Source of the DNA: Pseudomonas sp. BSw22131
Lineage (GTDB): Bacteria > Pseudomonadota > Gammaproteobacteria > Pseudomonadales > Pseudomonadaceae
Direction: 5' to 3'
NCBI RefSeq assembly: GCF_026810445.1
Contig: NZ_CP113949.1
Span: 4,340,001-4,404,000 of the forward strand
DNA: 64,000 nt
Positions 38,259-48,295 of the stretch are shown piece by piece (the first letter of the stretch is position 1; each line of letters starts with the position of its first letter). A model generated the notes under the pieces. The model ran no database searches and was not told the DNA's origin. It worked only from the letters and a program-made list of their open reading frames with translations. Both the position numbers and the translations under genes were made by a program.

Positions 38259-38918
38259 TCACACAGGCCGAGGCGCGCGAAGCCGATCCACTCCCAACAA
38301 AAGCAGCCCCATCGCCACAAATCCAGCCAGTACGCCCAGCGCGTTGGTGAATGCGCTGAAATAGCCAATCGTGCCGATGTCGATGAAGGGATACACGTAA
38401 TCGCCGATCAAATCTCCGCGCAACAGCACATAAGCGAAATAAACCAGCGGATACACCGTCCAAACGCACACGTGCTTGAGGCGCAGCACACCTTTGCGCA
38501 CGTACAGCCACCAGTAGGCCAGAAACGCCAGCGGCATGATGTCATGCAACAGTTCGTCGGCGACAAGCTGCCAGCCCTCGGGATGCCATAAGTGCCGAAG
38601 CAACAGGTTGTAGGCGATACCCACCAACACGATGCTGACGGTAATGCCGCTGCACACGATGGGTGACCTGAAAAACCGGTGCCCGGCCGATTGCCGATTC
38701 ACAACCGCGCAGCTCAATGCGACGGCTACCAAGGTATTGGTGAGGACCGTGAAAAAGCTGAAAAACTTCACCAGGCCACCTATCGGGCTGGCCTGAATTT
38801 CCCACCGCCCGAGCAGAATCAGATAGAGCTGCACCGCCAGACCGAACCAGCCCAAAATCGCGCATACGGTTGCGAAACGCTTGTGACCCGGCCTGACTTG
38901 CACTTGATCGCTGCTCAT
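38259..38918 (-). CDS. Pr6Pr-family membrane protein
   Basis: A 219-residue protein with six predicted membrane helices (for example GWFGLAVQLYLILLG, FFSFFTVLTNTLVAVALSC, GFVAMGLLLLGV). The stretch FFTVLTNTL and HDIMPLAFLAYWW match the family annotated as Pr6Pr/FAR-17a-like. The function is unknown. The TAA of the upstream gene (VF530-like) is followed directly by its ATG (TAAATG), so the two form an operon. Confidence 0.8.
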   Translation of the reverse strand: MSSDQVQVRPGHKRFATVCAILGWFGLAVQLYLILLGRWEIQASPIGGLVKFFSFFTVLTNTLVAVALSCAVVNRQSAGHRFFRSPIVCSGITVSIVLVGIAYNLLLRHLWHPEGWQLVADELLHDIMPLAFLAYWWLYVRKGVLRLKHVCVWTVYPLVYFAYVLLRGDLIGDYVYPFIDIGTIGYFSAFTNALGVLAGFVAMGLLLLGVDRLRAPRPV

Positions 38919-39146
38919 TTACCAGCCTTTGCTACGCGCCAGCCGGACGTACAGCGCCTCGACTTTCTCGCGCGCCCATGGCGTCTTGCGCAGGAACGTG
39001 AGGCTCGACTTGATGCTCGGATCGCTCTTGAAGCAACGAATGTCGATCCGCTCGGCCAGTCCGGACCATTCGTAATGCTCGACCAGCGCATGAAGGATTT
39101 GCTCCAGCGTGACGCCATGCAGCGGGTTGTTGTTGGATGTCGTCAT
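38919..39146 (-). CDS. VF530 family (DUF2132) DNA-binding protein
   Basis: A 75-residue protein. [57 protein letters not shown] (read in parts) is the full VF530 domain, known structurally as a small helical DNA-binding fold. The cellular role is not known. It is immediately followed by the Pr6Pr gene. Confidence 0.9.
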   Translation of the reverse strand: MTTSNNNPLHGVTLEQILHALVEHYEWSGLAERIDIRCFKSDPSIKSSLTFLRKTPWAREKVEALYVRLARSKGW

Positions 39147-39437
39147 GCCAGGCCTTCGGTACGTGATGATGGAGACATTGATAGGAAGGTGCGCACCTTA
39201 GCCGAGGTGATCGAGGTCTGGAAGCACCGGCATCGTTGAACTGTTACGGCCATCGCAACGATCCATGTCCGAATTTCTGCTTTTTAATAATTCGTTAGGG
39301 TCCTATCATCGCCGCCCTAAAAGCTGAATCGTTTAATCCGTCCAGTTATGAACTGCTCGCCTCGCCGCACTCACGTGCATGCCGTTGACCACGCTGCTTG
39401 TCAGATTGCCCCTATTTCAGAAAGAAACTGCCGCCTT

Positions 39438-40817
39438 ATGTTCACTCATCCGCCGCGCCGTCCATCAAGTTCCCGCCTGCCCTGCCCTGCGCCCAACATC
39501 AGGAGCGTCCTCGCTCTGACGCTATGCGGGCTGGCGACCTGTACCCACGCTGCCGACGCATTCGACAGCGACTCGCAATGGATGCTGGGCGACTGGAACG
39601 GCAAGCGCACGGCGCTATCGCAACAAGGTTATGACTTCAAGCTCGATTCAGTCATCGAAATAGGCTCCAACCTGCACGGCGGCTATAACCACGACACCAC
39701 GACCCGCTACAGCGATCAATACGCGCTCGGCGCGCACCTGGACTTGCAGAAGATTCTCGGCTGGCACGACGCCGAGTTCCAGCTGACCCTCAGTAACCGC
39801 AATGGCGACAACATCAGCAACGACCGCGTGTCCGATCCGCGCGTCGGCACGATTTCGTCTTCGCAGGAAGTATGGGGCCGGGGCAGCATCACGCGCCTGA
39901 CGCAGCTGTGGTATCAGCAGAAATTCCTGGATCAAGCGCTCAGCGTGAAGATCGGGCGCTTCAACGAAGGCGAAGACTTCAACACCTTCCCCTGCGACTT
40001 CCAGAACCTGGCGTTCTGCGGCTCGCAGGTCGGCAACTGGGGCGGTGGCGTCTGGTACAACTGGCCTGTGAGCCAATGGGCCATGCGCGTTAAATACCCG
40101 CTCAACCCGGAGCTGTTCGTGCAGATCGGCGCGTTCGAGCAAAACCCGTCAAACCTCGAAAACGACAACGGCTTCAAGTTGAGCGGCAGCGGCACCCAGG
40201 GTGCCATCCTGCCGGTCGAAGTGGTCTGGTCGCCGAAGGTCAATAGCCTGCCCGGTCAATACCGCCTCGGTTATTACTACAGCACCGCCGACAGCACCGA
40301 CGTCTATAAAGACAGCAACGGTGGCTACGCGGCGCTGACCGGCGAAGACTATCGCGGCTCGTCCAGCAAGCACGGCATGTGGCTGACCCTGCGCCAGCAA
40401 GTGACGAGTGAGTCCAGCGACAACAGCCGTGGCCTGAGCCTGTTCGCCAACGGTACGTTGCACGACAAGAAAACCAACATGATCGACAACTACGTCGCCT
40501 TGGGCGCTACCTACGAAGGCCCGTTCGACGCACGTCCTGCAGACGATATCGGACTGGCGGTCAGTCGCATTCATGTCAACCCGGCCTGGCGCAAAAACGT
40601 CAGCCTGCAGAACCAGGCAGCGGGCATTTCGGACTACAACGATCCCGCCTTCATCCCATTGCAAGACACCGAATACAACGCCGAGCTGTACTACGGCGTG
40701 CACGTGGCCAACTGGCTGACGGTGCGCCCGAACCTGCAATTCATTCGCCATCCCGGTGGGGAAAATCAGGTCGATGACGCGTTGGTGGCCGGTCTGAAGA
40801 TTCAATCTTCATTCTGA
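39438..40817 (+). CDS. oprB: Carbohydrate-selective porin OprB
   Basis: A 459-residue outer-membrane beta-barrel of the OprB family, used for entry of glucose and other sugars. A signal peptide (about residues 20-37, ending CTHA) precedes ADAFDSDSQWMLGDWNGKRTAL. The barrel sequence GRFNEGEDFNTFPCDFQNLAFCGSQVGNW with two Cys and the C-terminal aromatic (KIQSSF) are typical. The frame extends to 39348, but the ATG at 39438 gives a proper signal peptide. It lies 127 bases upstream of the glucose dehydrogenase gene, with which it works. Confidence 0.9.
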   Translation: MFTHPPRRPSSSRLPCPAPNIRSVLALTLCGLATCTHAADAFDSDSQWMLGDWNGKRTALSQQGYDFKLDSVIEIGSNLHGGYNHDTTTRYSDQYALGAHLDLQKILGWHDAEFQLTLSNRNGDNISNDRVSDPRVGTISSSQEVWGRGSITRLTQLWYQQKFLDQALSVKIGRFNEGEDFNTFPCDFQNLAFCGSQVGNWGGGVWYNWPVSQWAMRVKYPLNPELFVQIGAFEQNPSNLENDNGFKLSGSGTQGAILPVEVVWSPKVNSLPGQYRLGYYYSTADSTDVYKDSNGGYAALTGEDYRGSSSKHGMWLTLRQQVTSESSDNSRGLSLFANGTLHDKKTNMIDNYVALGATYEGPFDARPADDIGLAVSRIHVNPAWRKNVSLQNQAAGISDYNDPAFIPLQDTEYNAELYYGVHVANWLTVRPNLQFIRHPGGENQVDDALVAGLKIQSSF

Positions 40818-40944
40818 ATGGCGTAATTCACCTTTCTGTATGTGCTTTTAGGAACTAGCGTGAATACAAGAGCTTCAAAGGCTCAGGCGCCACGCTAAAA
40901 CAAGGACGAGCGTCAACCACTTAATCGTTACGGAGTAAGAAACT

Positions 40945-43365
40945 ATGAGCACTCAAGGTGCTTTCGGTAAGGGCCGCCTGCTGCCGAGCCTGCTCGGGCT
41001 GGTAATTCTGATCATGGGCCTGGCCTTGCTGGCCGGGGGCATAAAACTGCTGACACTGGGGGGCTCGTTGTACTACCTGCTCGCAGGTATCGGCTTTGCC
41101 ATCACAGGCGTGCTGCTGATCCAGGGCCGTCGCTCGGCGCTTGGGCTGTTCGCGCTGGTGCTGTTCGCCAGTACGGTGTGGGCGCTGTGGGAAGTCGGCC
41201 TGGACTGGTGGCAGTTGGTGCCGCGTCTTGCGCTGTGGTTCGTGCTCGGTATCGTCATGCTGTTGCCATGGTTCCGCCGCCCGGTGCTGCGTGGCCAGCC
41301 TGGCGGCGTGCCCACCGTTGCGCTGAGTATCGCCGTGGTGCTGGCCGGCTTGACCGCACTGGCGAGCCAGTTCACCAACCCCGGTGAAATCAAAGGTCAG
41401 CTTGACCGTGATGATGCCGGCGTAGCTTACGATCCGCAGCCGATGCCTGACGGTGACTGGCAAGCGTATGGCCGTTCCGAACACGGTAATCGCTACTCGC
41501 CGCTTGCGCAGATCACGCCGCAAAACGTCGGCAAGCTGCAGGAAGCCTGGCGTATTCGGACCGGCGATCTGCCGAGCGCTGAAGACCCGGTCGAGCTGAC
41601 CAACGAAAACACACCGCTCAAAGTCAACGGCATGATCTATGCCTGCACACCGCACAGCAAAGTGTTGGCGCTGGACCCTGATACCGGCAAGACGATCTGG
41701 AGCTACGACCCGCAGATCTCCAAGGAAGGCGCGAAGAACTTCACCGGCTGGGCGCACATGACCTGCCGTGGCGTTTCCTATTACGACGAAGACGCGTACG
41801 CCAAGTCCGACGTCGGCGCGCCTGCCGCAGCACGTTCCGCTGCCGGCAACGCCATCGCCACCTCGTGCCCGCGTCGTCTGTACCTGCCAACGGCCGATGC
41901 TCGTCTGATCGCGCTGAATGCCGACACCGGCAAGGTCTGTGAAGACTTCGCCAATAAAGGTGCCGTCGACCTGCGCGCCAACATCGGTCCGTTTACGGCA
42001 GGGGGTTACTACTCCACCTCGCCAGCGGCGATCACGCGCAATCTGATCATCATCGGCGGTCACGTTACCGATAACGAATCCACTAACGAGCCTTCTGGCG
42101 TGATTCGCGCCTACGACGTGCACGATGGCACCCTGGTCTGGAACTGGGACCCGAACCATCCTGATGCCACGGCACCGATTGCCGCCGACCAGTTCTACTC
42201 GCGTAACGCCCCGAACATGTGGTCGCTGGCCAGCGTGGACGAAAAACTCGGCCTGGTGTTCCTGCCTTTGGGCAACCAGATGCCCGACCAGTACGGCGCG
42301 GACCGCACCCCTGGCGCCGAGAAGTTCAGCGCAGGCCTCGTCGCGCTGGAGGTCAACACCGGCAAAGTGCGCTGGAACTACCAGTTCACTCACCACGACC
42401 TGTGGGACATGGACGTGCCGAGCCAGCCAACCCTGGTCAACCTGAAAACCAAGGACGGCGTGAAGCCGGCCGTGATTCAGCCGACCAAGCAAGGCAGCCT
42501 GTACGTGCTGGACCGCCGCGATGGCACGCCTATCGTTCCGATCCACGAAGTCCCTGCGCCCACAGGCGCGGCCAAAGGCGACCACACCGCGCCGACCCAG
42601 GCACGTTCCGAGCTGAACATGCTGCCACCGGAACTGACTGAAAAAGCCATGTGGGGCGCCAGTCCGTTCGACCAGATGCTATGCCGCATCCAGTTCAAGG
42701 AGCTGCGTTACGAAGGTCAGTACACACCTCCGTCCGAACAGGGCAGCCTGATCTATCCGGGTAACGTGGGCGTCTTCAACTGGGGCGCCGTGTCGGTCGA
42801 CCCAGTGCGTCAGCTGATGTTCACCAGCCCGAACTACATGGCCTTCGTCTCCAAACTGGTGCCTCGCGCCGAAGTCGACGCGAACAGCAAGCGCGAAAGC
42901 GAAACCAGCGGCGTGCAGCCAAATACTGGTGCGCCGTACGCGGTCATCATGCACCCGTTGGTCTCGCAGATCGGGCTGCCATGCCAGGCGCCATCGTGGG
43001 GTAACGTCGCCGCCGTCGACCTGACCACCAATCAAGTGATCTGGAAGCACAAGAACGGCACCAGCCGTGACAACACGCCCGTCCCTATCGGCCTGCCAGT
43101 CGGCGTGCCGAGCATGGGCGGTTCGATGGTGACCGCTGGCGGCGTCGGCTTCCTGGCCGGTACGCTGGACCAGTACCTGCGCGCCTATGACGTCAAGAAC
43201 GGCAAAGAGCTGTTCGCCGGGCGTCTGCCAGCGGGTGGTCAGGCCACGCCAATGACCTACACCGGCAAAGACGGCAAGCAATATGTGCTGATCGTGGCGG
43301 GTGGTCACGGCTCGTTGGGCACGCGCATGGGTGATTACATCATTGCCTACAAACTGCCGGACTGA
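40945..43365 (+). CDS. gcd: Membrane-bound PQQ-dependent glucose dehydrogenase
   Basis: An 806-residue inner-membrane quinoprotein that oxidises glucose to gluconate in the periplasm and feeds electrons to ubiquinone. The first 150 residues contain about five membrane helices (LLPSLLGLVILIMGLALLAGG, etc.). The periplasmic eight-bladed propeller starts at DGDWQAYGRSEHGNRYSPL and has the usual TGWAHMTCRGV and HHDLWDMDVPSQP regions that line the PQQ site. PQQ biosynthesis genes are not in the window. A strong terminator follows. Confidence 0.96.
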   Translation: MSTQGAFGKGRLLPSLLGLVILIMGLALLAGGIKLLTLGGSLYYLLAGIGFAITGVLLIQGRRSALGLFALVLFASTVWALWEVGLDWWQLVPRLALWFVLGIVMLLPWFRRPVLRGQPGGVPTVALSIAVVLAGLTALASQFTNPGEIKGQLDRDDAGVAYDPQPMPDGDWQAYGRSEHGNRYSPLAQITPQNVGKLQEAWRIRTGDLPSAEDPVELTNENTPLKVNGMIYACTPHSKVLALDPDTGKTIWSYDPQISKEGAKNFTGWAHMTCRGVSYYDEDAYAKSDVGAPAAARSAAGNAIATSCPRRLYLPTADARLIALNADTGKVCEDFANKGAVDLRANIGPFTAGGYYSTSPAAITRNLIIIGGHVTDNESTNEPSGVIRAYDVHDGTLVWNWDPNHPDATAPIAADQFYSRNAPNMWSLASVDEKLGLVFLPLGNQMPDQYGADRTPGAEKFSAGLVALEVNTGKVRWNYQFTHHDLWDMDVPSQPTLVNLKTKDGVKPAVIQPTKQGSLYVLDRRDGTPIVPIHEVPAPTGAAKGDHTAPTQARSELNMLPPELTEKAMWGASPFDQMLCRIQFKELRYEGQYTPPSEQGSLIYPGNVGVFNWGAVSVDPVRQLMFTSPNYMAFVSKLVPRAEVDANSKRESETSGVQPNTGAPYAVIMHPLVSQIGLPCQAPSWGNVAAVDLTTNQVIWKHKNGTSRDNTPVPIGLPVGVPSMGGSMVTAGGVGFLAGTLDQYLRAYDVKNGKELFAGRLPAGGQATPMTYTGKDGKQYVLIVAGGHGSLGTRMGDYIIAYKLPD

Positions 43366-43404
43366 TTCGGTAGCGCGCTGCATCCAATGAAGTCGCGGTA
43401 AACC

Positions 43405-43439
43405 AAAAGGGCGGTCATCGAAAGATGACCGCCCTTTTT
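43405..43439 (+). terminator. Terminator after gcd
   Basis: A perfect stem AAAAGGGCGGTCATC / GATGACCGCCCTTTTT with a GAAA tetraloop, 40 bases after the gcd stop. It separates the gcd transcript from the type VI secretion operon that starts at 43665. Confidence 0.95.
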
Positions 43440-43664
43440 GTATTGCGTGGCGCTACCAGGACAACACCAACGTCTGTAGTCCACAAGCCACAACAAAGCG
43501 ATCCCTGACCTACGTCCTACGACCGCTGCACCTGACAGGCAAAGGGGTGCTGTGGGAATAACGTGCGCTCTCGCTGTTCGCACCAATCTTCAGCTTTCAA
43601 TGGGCGGACGTAATTCGGCCATCAGCACGCTGGTTGCTGACAAGGCCACAGGAGATCAGCCGCC

Positions 43665-46268
43665 ATGGATCTGGACGCATTGTTTGCCCCGCAACATCAA
43701 CGATTGATCAAGTTTGTCTCACCGCTACGAGGTCATGAGACGCTTTTGCTGGACGCCTTTACGGGTCATGAAGGGCTGTCCCGACTCTTCAGCTACGAGC
43801 TTGAACTGATTTCGCGGCACGCCCTTATCGAACTGAAATCGCTGACAGGCGCCCCTGCGCAAATACAGCTCGCACTGGCAGATGGCGGCGTGCGGTTTAT
43901 CGATGGGTACATTACCCGGTTCAGTCTGGAGGGCAGCGACGGCGGGCTGGCGCGGTATCACGCTACGTTGAGCCCGTGGTTGTGGCAGCTCGGCAACCGG
44001 CAGGATTCACGCATTTTCCAGGAGCAGACGGTTGAAGAAATCATCTGCGCGGTATTTGCCGTTTACGGGGCGATACCACGCTTCGAGTTCAGACTGTTTG
44101 CCCCACTCAAGACCCGAAGTTACGTCACTCAGTACTTTGAAACTGATTTGCACTTTGTCTTGCGGCTGCTGGAAAACGAAGGATTGTTCTTCTTTTTTGA
44201 GCACACCGCGCAGGGCCACACCCTTGTCATCATGGACCGCTCCAGCCAGCTGGACACGCTGACCGGGCACTCACAGATTCGCTATCACAGCGCATCTGTC
44301 ACCGAGACTGCCGACGTCGTCACGCACTGGAGCGCACACCGGGTGCAGCAATCCGGACGGATGAGTGCGCAAACGTTCGATTACAAGCAACCGCAGAACG
44401 CGCTGCCGGCCAGCATGCAGAGCCTCAACGAACAAGGTACCGCCCCAAGGCATGAGATCTATGAGTTCACGCTGCCATGCTCACATCGTCACCACGACGA
44501 GGGTGAAGCGCTGTTGCGTAACCGGATCGAAGCGTATGAGGCGCAGGGCAAGCTGTTCAAAGGTGCGAGCAATTGCCGTGGCATGCAGGCGGGTTACACC
44601 TTTGAGCTGACGCAGCATTTCGATCATGACCTGGGCTCGGTTGAGGACCGCCAGTTTTTGCTGCTCACCGTCGAGCATTCGGGCCGCAATAATTACGGCT
44701 CGACCGAGCTCGCCCACTACAGCAATCGCTTTACCTGCATTCGTCGCAAAATCCCCTTCAAACCCGTCCTGACGGTGGCGCGGCCCGACATGGCGGGGCC
44801 ACTGACTGCCATCGTGGTCGGACCTGAAGGTGAGGAGGTGTTTACCGATGAGCTGGGGCGCATCAGGGTGCGCTTTCACTGGCAGCGAAGCGAAGACGCT
44901 GGCGATGGAACTGCTCGCCAGGACACGCAAGACACCGCGTGGCTGCGCGTCGCAATGCCCAGCGCAGGCGCTGGTTTTGGTCATCAGTTTTTGCCGCGTA
45001 TCGGCCAGGAAGTCATGGTCCAGTACATGGCTGGCGACGTTGATCGGCCCGTCGTGACGGCTGTCTTGTACAACGGCACGCACTCGACACCCAGCTTCAG
45101 CGCCTCGCCCGGATTACCCGGCAATAAAGCGTTGTCCGGTATCAAGACCCAGGAACACAAAGGACGCGGCTACAACGAGCTGCTGCTCGACGACACCACC
45201 GGAGCGCCGAAGGCCCGGCTGGCCACCACGCACCACGCCACAGCACTGAACCTGGGGAGGCTGACCGGACCGCGCCAGAACGGTCGCGCCAAACCATTGG
45301 GCAACGGCGCCGAATTGCGCACCGACGCCGCCATTGCACTGCGTGCTGCACAAGGCCTGCTGCTGACTGCCAACGCCAGACACCGTGCAGAGGATGATCA
45401 ACTCGAACGAGCCGCACTGTCGGAGTTGCTCACGCAATGCGCCAACCTGTTCACCGCACTGGGCCAGACGGCGACCGCACGCGGGGCTGCTGCTGTCGAC
45501 CCTGCGGGCATCGAGGGCCTTCGCCAGGCGCTAAAACAATGGCCGGCGCCGGACAGCCAGACGGAGGGTGAGCCGGTGGTTGCCATCACCGGCGAAGCCG
45601 GACTGATCAGCGCCACGCCCGGCTCGCAGGCCCACTACGCCGGGGCCAATCACGACACCACCGCGCAAGACCATCTGCATCTCACCAGCGGCGGGGCCAC
45701 GCACCTTCACGCCGGCAAAGGCCTCTCGGCCTTTGCTCAGGAGGACGGCATCAGCGCCATCGCCAATCGCGGCAAGGTGCTGGTGCAGGCTCAGGAAGAC
45801 GACCTGGTGCTCAACGCACTGAACAATGTGCAGGTTTCGGCAAGTCAGGGAGAGGTCCTCATCACCGCCCCCACCATTCGCCTCGTCGCCGACGACGGCA
45901 GCTACATCAAGATTGGTGGCGGCATCGAAATCGGCACTTCGGGCAAGGCAACGATATTTGCCAGCGATCACGACTGCGTGCCCGCAAAAACAGACAGTGC
46001 CGGGGTCCCGGTGTTTGGGCGAGATAAAGCGAGTCAGCGCGCGGTTTTCCACTATGGCGGTCACGGGGAGGAAAGCCCTGCATTGGCCACCGGTCACCGC
46101 TACCAAATGAAGCTGGAAGACGGAACATTGCTGAACGGCGTGACCGACAGCGCAGGGGCAACCCAAGTGGTTGAAAAGGCGCTGATGGAGAAACTTCACG
46201 TGTTCGCACTGCGTGAGGGTGCCGAACCGGATACCGGTGCCAAAGACGAAGGAGTCGTCATCGAATGA
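43665..46268 (+). CDS. vgrG: Type VI secretion spike protein VgrG
   Basis: An 867-residue VgrG. The N-terminal gp27-like domain starts near LLLDAFTGHEGLSRLFSYELELIS. The OB-fold of the gp5-like part is EEVFTDELGRIRVRFHWQR and GFGHQFLPRIGQEVMVQYMAGD. A DUF2345 beta-prism follows (LTANARHRAEDDQ to IEIGTSGKATIFA). The last 90 residues (SQRAVFHYGG, YQMKLEDGTLLNGVTDSAGATQVV) form an extension that may help load the effector. AGGAG precedes the ATG. It heads a coupled operon and overlaps the lipase gene by ATGA. No T6SS structural genes are in the window, so this is an orphan spike/effector island. Confidence 0.95.
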   Translation: MDLDALFAPQHQRLIKFVSPLRGHETLLLDAFTGHEGLSRLFSYELELISRHALIELKSLTGAPAQIQLALADGGVRFIDGYITRFSLEGSDGGLARYHATLSPWLWQLGNRQDSRIFQEQTVEEIICAVFAVYGAIPRFEFRLFAPLKTRSYVTQYFETDLHFVLRLLENEGLFFFFEHTAQGHTLVIMDRSSQLDTLTGHSQIRYHSASVTETADVVTHWSAHRVQQSGRMSAQTFDYKQPQNALPASMQSLNEQGTAPRHEIYEFTLPCSHRHHDEGEALLRNRIEAYEAQGKLFKGASNCRGMQAGYTFELTQHFDHDLGSVEDRQFLLLTVEHSGRNNYGSTELAHYSNRFTCIRRKIPFKPVLTVARPDMAGPLTAIVVGPEGEEVFTDELGRIRVRFHWQRSEDAGDGTARQDTQDTAWLRVAMPSAGAGFGHQFLPRIGQEVMVQYMAGDVDRPVVTAVLYNGTHSTPSFSASPGLPGNKALSGIKTQEHKGRGYNELLLDDTTGAPKARLATTHHATALNLGRLTGPRQNGRAKPLGNGAELRTDAAIALRAAQGLLLTANARHRAEDDQLERAALSELLTQCANLFTALGQTATARGAAAVDPAGIEGLRQALKQWPAPDSQTEGEPVVAITGEAGLISATPGSQAHYAGANHDTTAQDHLHLTSGGATHLHAGKGLSAFAQEDGISAIANRGKVLVQAQEDDLVLNALNNVQVSASQGEVLITAPTIRLVADDGSYIKIGGGIEIGTSGKATIFASDHDCVPAKTDSAGVPVFGRDKASQRAVFHYGGHGEESPALATGHRYQMKLEDGTLLNGVTDSAGATQVVEKALMEKLHVFALREGAEPDTGAKDEGVVIE

Positions 46269-48295
46269 ACACTGCAAACCCAGGCGTTGTTGCCGAACAC
46301 ACCACACGTCTTATTCCCAATCGTCCGGGCGATGTTCTAGTCGAAGTCCCACGTGACCTGCCCGGCGTCGTGATTTTCCTGCATGGCGTAAACGATCCCG
46401 GTGCAGCCTATGAGTCTGTGGAAAAGGGGTTGTGCCATGGCTTGAATGAGCGGCTGGATCGGTCTGACTTGTTGGCGGGGGCATATGGTGCAGAGTTCCT
46501 GACGGCAAACGCACTCCCCGTCGAGGACTTGATGGATGACCAACGTGTAGTTGTCGACGATCCCGATACCTATCTCTACAAGCGCAGCGCTCCGGCCGAT
46601 AAAGACCGCAGCGTGTTCATCCCTTTCTATTGGGGCTATCGCGCTGCGCCGGATGAAATAAAGCGCGACCGCAACGGTGAGCCCACCAAGTTGCGCACGC
46701 AGTATCAGGACAGGTTCAAAAACCGCCTGGACCGTCACTTTGCAAAAGGCGGAGGGTTCTTCGCCAATGCCACCAACAATCTGCCCGAGATGTACGGGCC
46801 GGGTTTTGATAAGTGGGTGAGGCATCCCGCCAACCTGGCTTTGTCCAACCCGCTGTACATGGGCAAAAGCCCGCATCGCCGTTACTTCGTGCTGGCTGCA
46901 CATCGCCTGGCGATGCTGATCAGTGAGATTCGCCGGGTATCGCCGAATGAAACGGTCACCGTCATGGGGCACAGCCAGGGCACGCTGATCACCTTGCTGG
47001 CCCAGGCATTGTTGGTTGATCGCGGGGAGCGCTGCGCCGACTGCGCAATCATGGTCGCCTCGCCGTACTCCTTGTTACCGGACAAAACCCCCGAGCATTC
47101 AAAGACACTCGACACGCTCGTCAACATCGTCGAGGCCGTGACGGCAGCGCCACACCCGCAGCCTCCTCTTGATGCCATTGCCGCCGGGCAACCCGGCTAT
47201 GGCGGAAGAACCGGCGCCAAATGGTCACCGGAGCAGGGTCAACGCCTGGGGCTGGATCAATCCACCGTCGTGTTTCCCGAGCGCGACAATCGCGGCAAGG
47301 TTTATCTGTACTTCAGCCACGACGACACCACGGTTGCATTGCGCGACGTCAGCGGCATCGGCACTTATGGCGTGCCGGATGCACTGCCCGACAGCACGCC
47401 TGCCATGAACCGCCTGAAAGCGCTGCGCTTTCACCAGCGACTGTGGAGCAAGCGCGAGCGCGATGCTCGACCCGTACTTGTAGGTGCCGAGCCTGGGCAG
47501 ATCGAGATACGCACGGATGAAGAGCGGCGCAGCGCCGGACACAACGCAGCGGTGTCGTGGGTGACCGAGGCTGAAATGAAAAAGGGCGATCTGCGTTTGA
47601 TCAATGCCGAAGCTCTGACGCCCAGCCATGCGCCGCAGATGTTCGGTGGAGAGGCCTTGGTTGGCACCCCGGATGAGCCAGGCAAAGACCGTCCAGACGC
47701 CGTTGCGCAAAACACCGCCCTGGGTAACTCACGTGGCAGTTTTGAGTGGATCTACGTCGACAAGCGCAGCCAGAAGGTGCATCTGGACGCCGCCCGGAGT
47801 GAATGGAACAAAGGGAAAGAGCCTGACGATCAGACGCGGATGCTGCGTCAGATACCGATACAAGGCATGAGCGGCAAGGGACGAGACGACTATTACCTGA
47901 TCGAACGTGAGGAAACGCCCAACGAAATCCGCAAGCGAATGGCGGTCGATAAGAAGGAATGGGACATCAACAGCTATCACTCGGCGATCTTGCGCAGCCC
48001 GGAGAACCATCGCTGGGTGACGGCGATGGACGTGGCGATCGGACAGGCCAAGTGCCTGGATGATCGGGATATGCGGGAAGTGTTGATTGCGATAGCGGAT
48101 TGGCGAATGGATAAAGGGCGTTACTTAAAGAAGATTACGAGACTGCCTGGCTGGAAAAGACTCAGCGCGGAAGCAAAGACGTTAGTTACAGCGAATTTTC
48201 TGTACTACGACAAAGGAGTTTTTCCGTCAGAAAGCTTAGTGCCGCTGAGCCCCCCTACCTTGGTGCATTACCAGCGAAAGGAGGGCACAGGCTGA
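46265..48295 (+). CDS. tle3: Tle3-type T6SS lipase effector
   Basis: A 676-residue alpha/beta-hydrolase effector of the Tle3 (DUF3274-containing) phospholipase family, delivered into rival cells with VgrG. The oxyanion region is GVVIFLHGVNDPGAAYESVEKGL, and the nucleophile is Ser237 in MGHSQGTLITLLAQAL. HDDTTVALRDVSGIGTYG lies where the acidic residue is expected. The long C-terminal half (from about 400) is the Tle3-specific region. There is no signal peptide, as expected for a T6SS cargo. It overlaps vgrG by ATGA and copy 1 of the DUF2875 array by one base (TGATG). The last 300 bases are more AT-rich than the flanks, hinting at transfer. Confidence 0.85.
   Translation: MNTANPGVVAEHTTRLIPNRPGDVLVEVPRDLPGVVIFLHGVNDPGAAYESVEKGLCHGLNERLDRSDLLAGAYGAEFLTANALPVEDLMDDQRVVVDDPDTYLYKRSAPADKDRSVFIPFYWGYRAAPDEIKRDRNGEPTKLRTQYQDRFKNRLDRHFAKGGGFFANATNNLPEMYGPGFDKWVRHPANLALSNPLYMGKSPHRRYFVLAAHRLAMLISEIRRVSPNETVTVMGHSQGTLITLLAQALLVDRGERCADCAIMVASPYSLLPDKTPEHSKTLDTLVNIVEAVTAAPHPQPPLDAIAAGQPGYGGRTGAKWSPEQGQRLGLDQSTVVFPERDNRGKVYLYFSHDDTTVALRDVSGIGTYGVPDALPDSTPAMNRLKALRFHQRLWSKRERDARPVLVGAEPGQIEIRTDEERRSAGHNAAVSWVTEAEMKKGDLRLINAEALTPSHAPQMFGGEALVGTPDEPGKDRPDAVAQNTALGNSRGSFEWIYVDKRSQKVHLDAARSEWNKGKEPDDQTRMLRQIPIQGMSGKGRDDYYLIEREETPNEIRKRMAVDKKEWDINSYHSAILRSPENHRWVTAMDVAIGQAKCLDDRDMREVLIAIADWRMDKGRYLKKITRLPGWKRLSAEAKTLVTANFLYYDKGVFPSESLVPLSPPTLVHYQRKEGTG

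Noticed and set aside
40921..42585. 554-codon minus-strand open frame across gcd
   Set aside because: It is antisense to a clear glucose dehydrogenase and its translation is Arg/Val/His-rich shadow sequence without domains.
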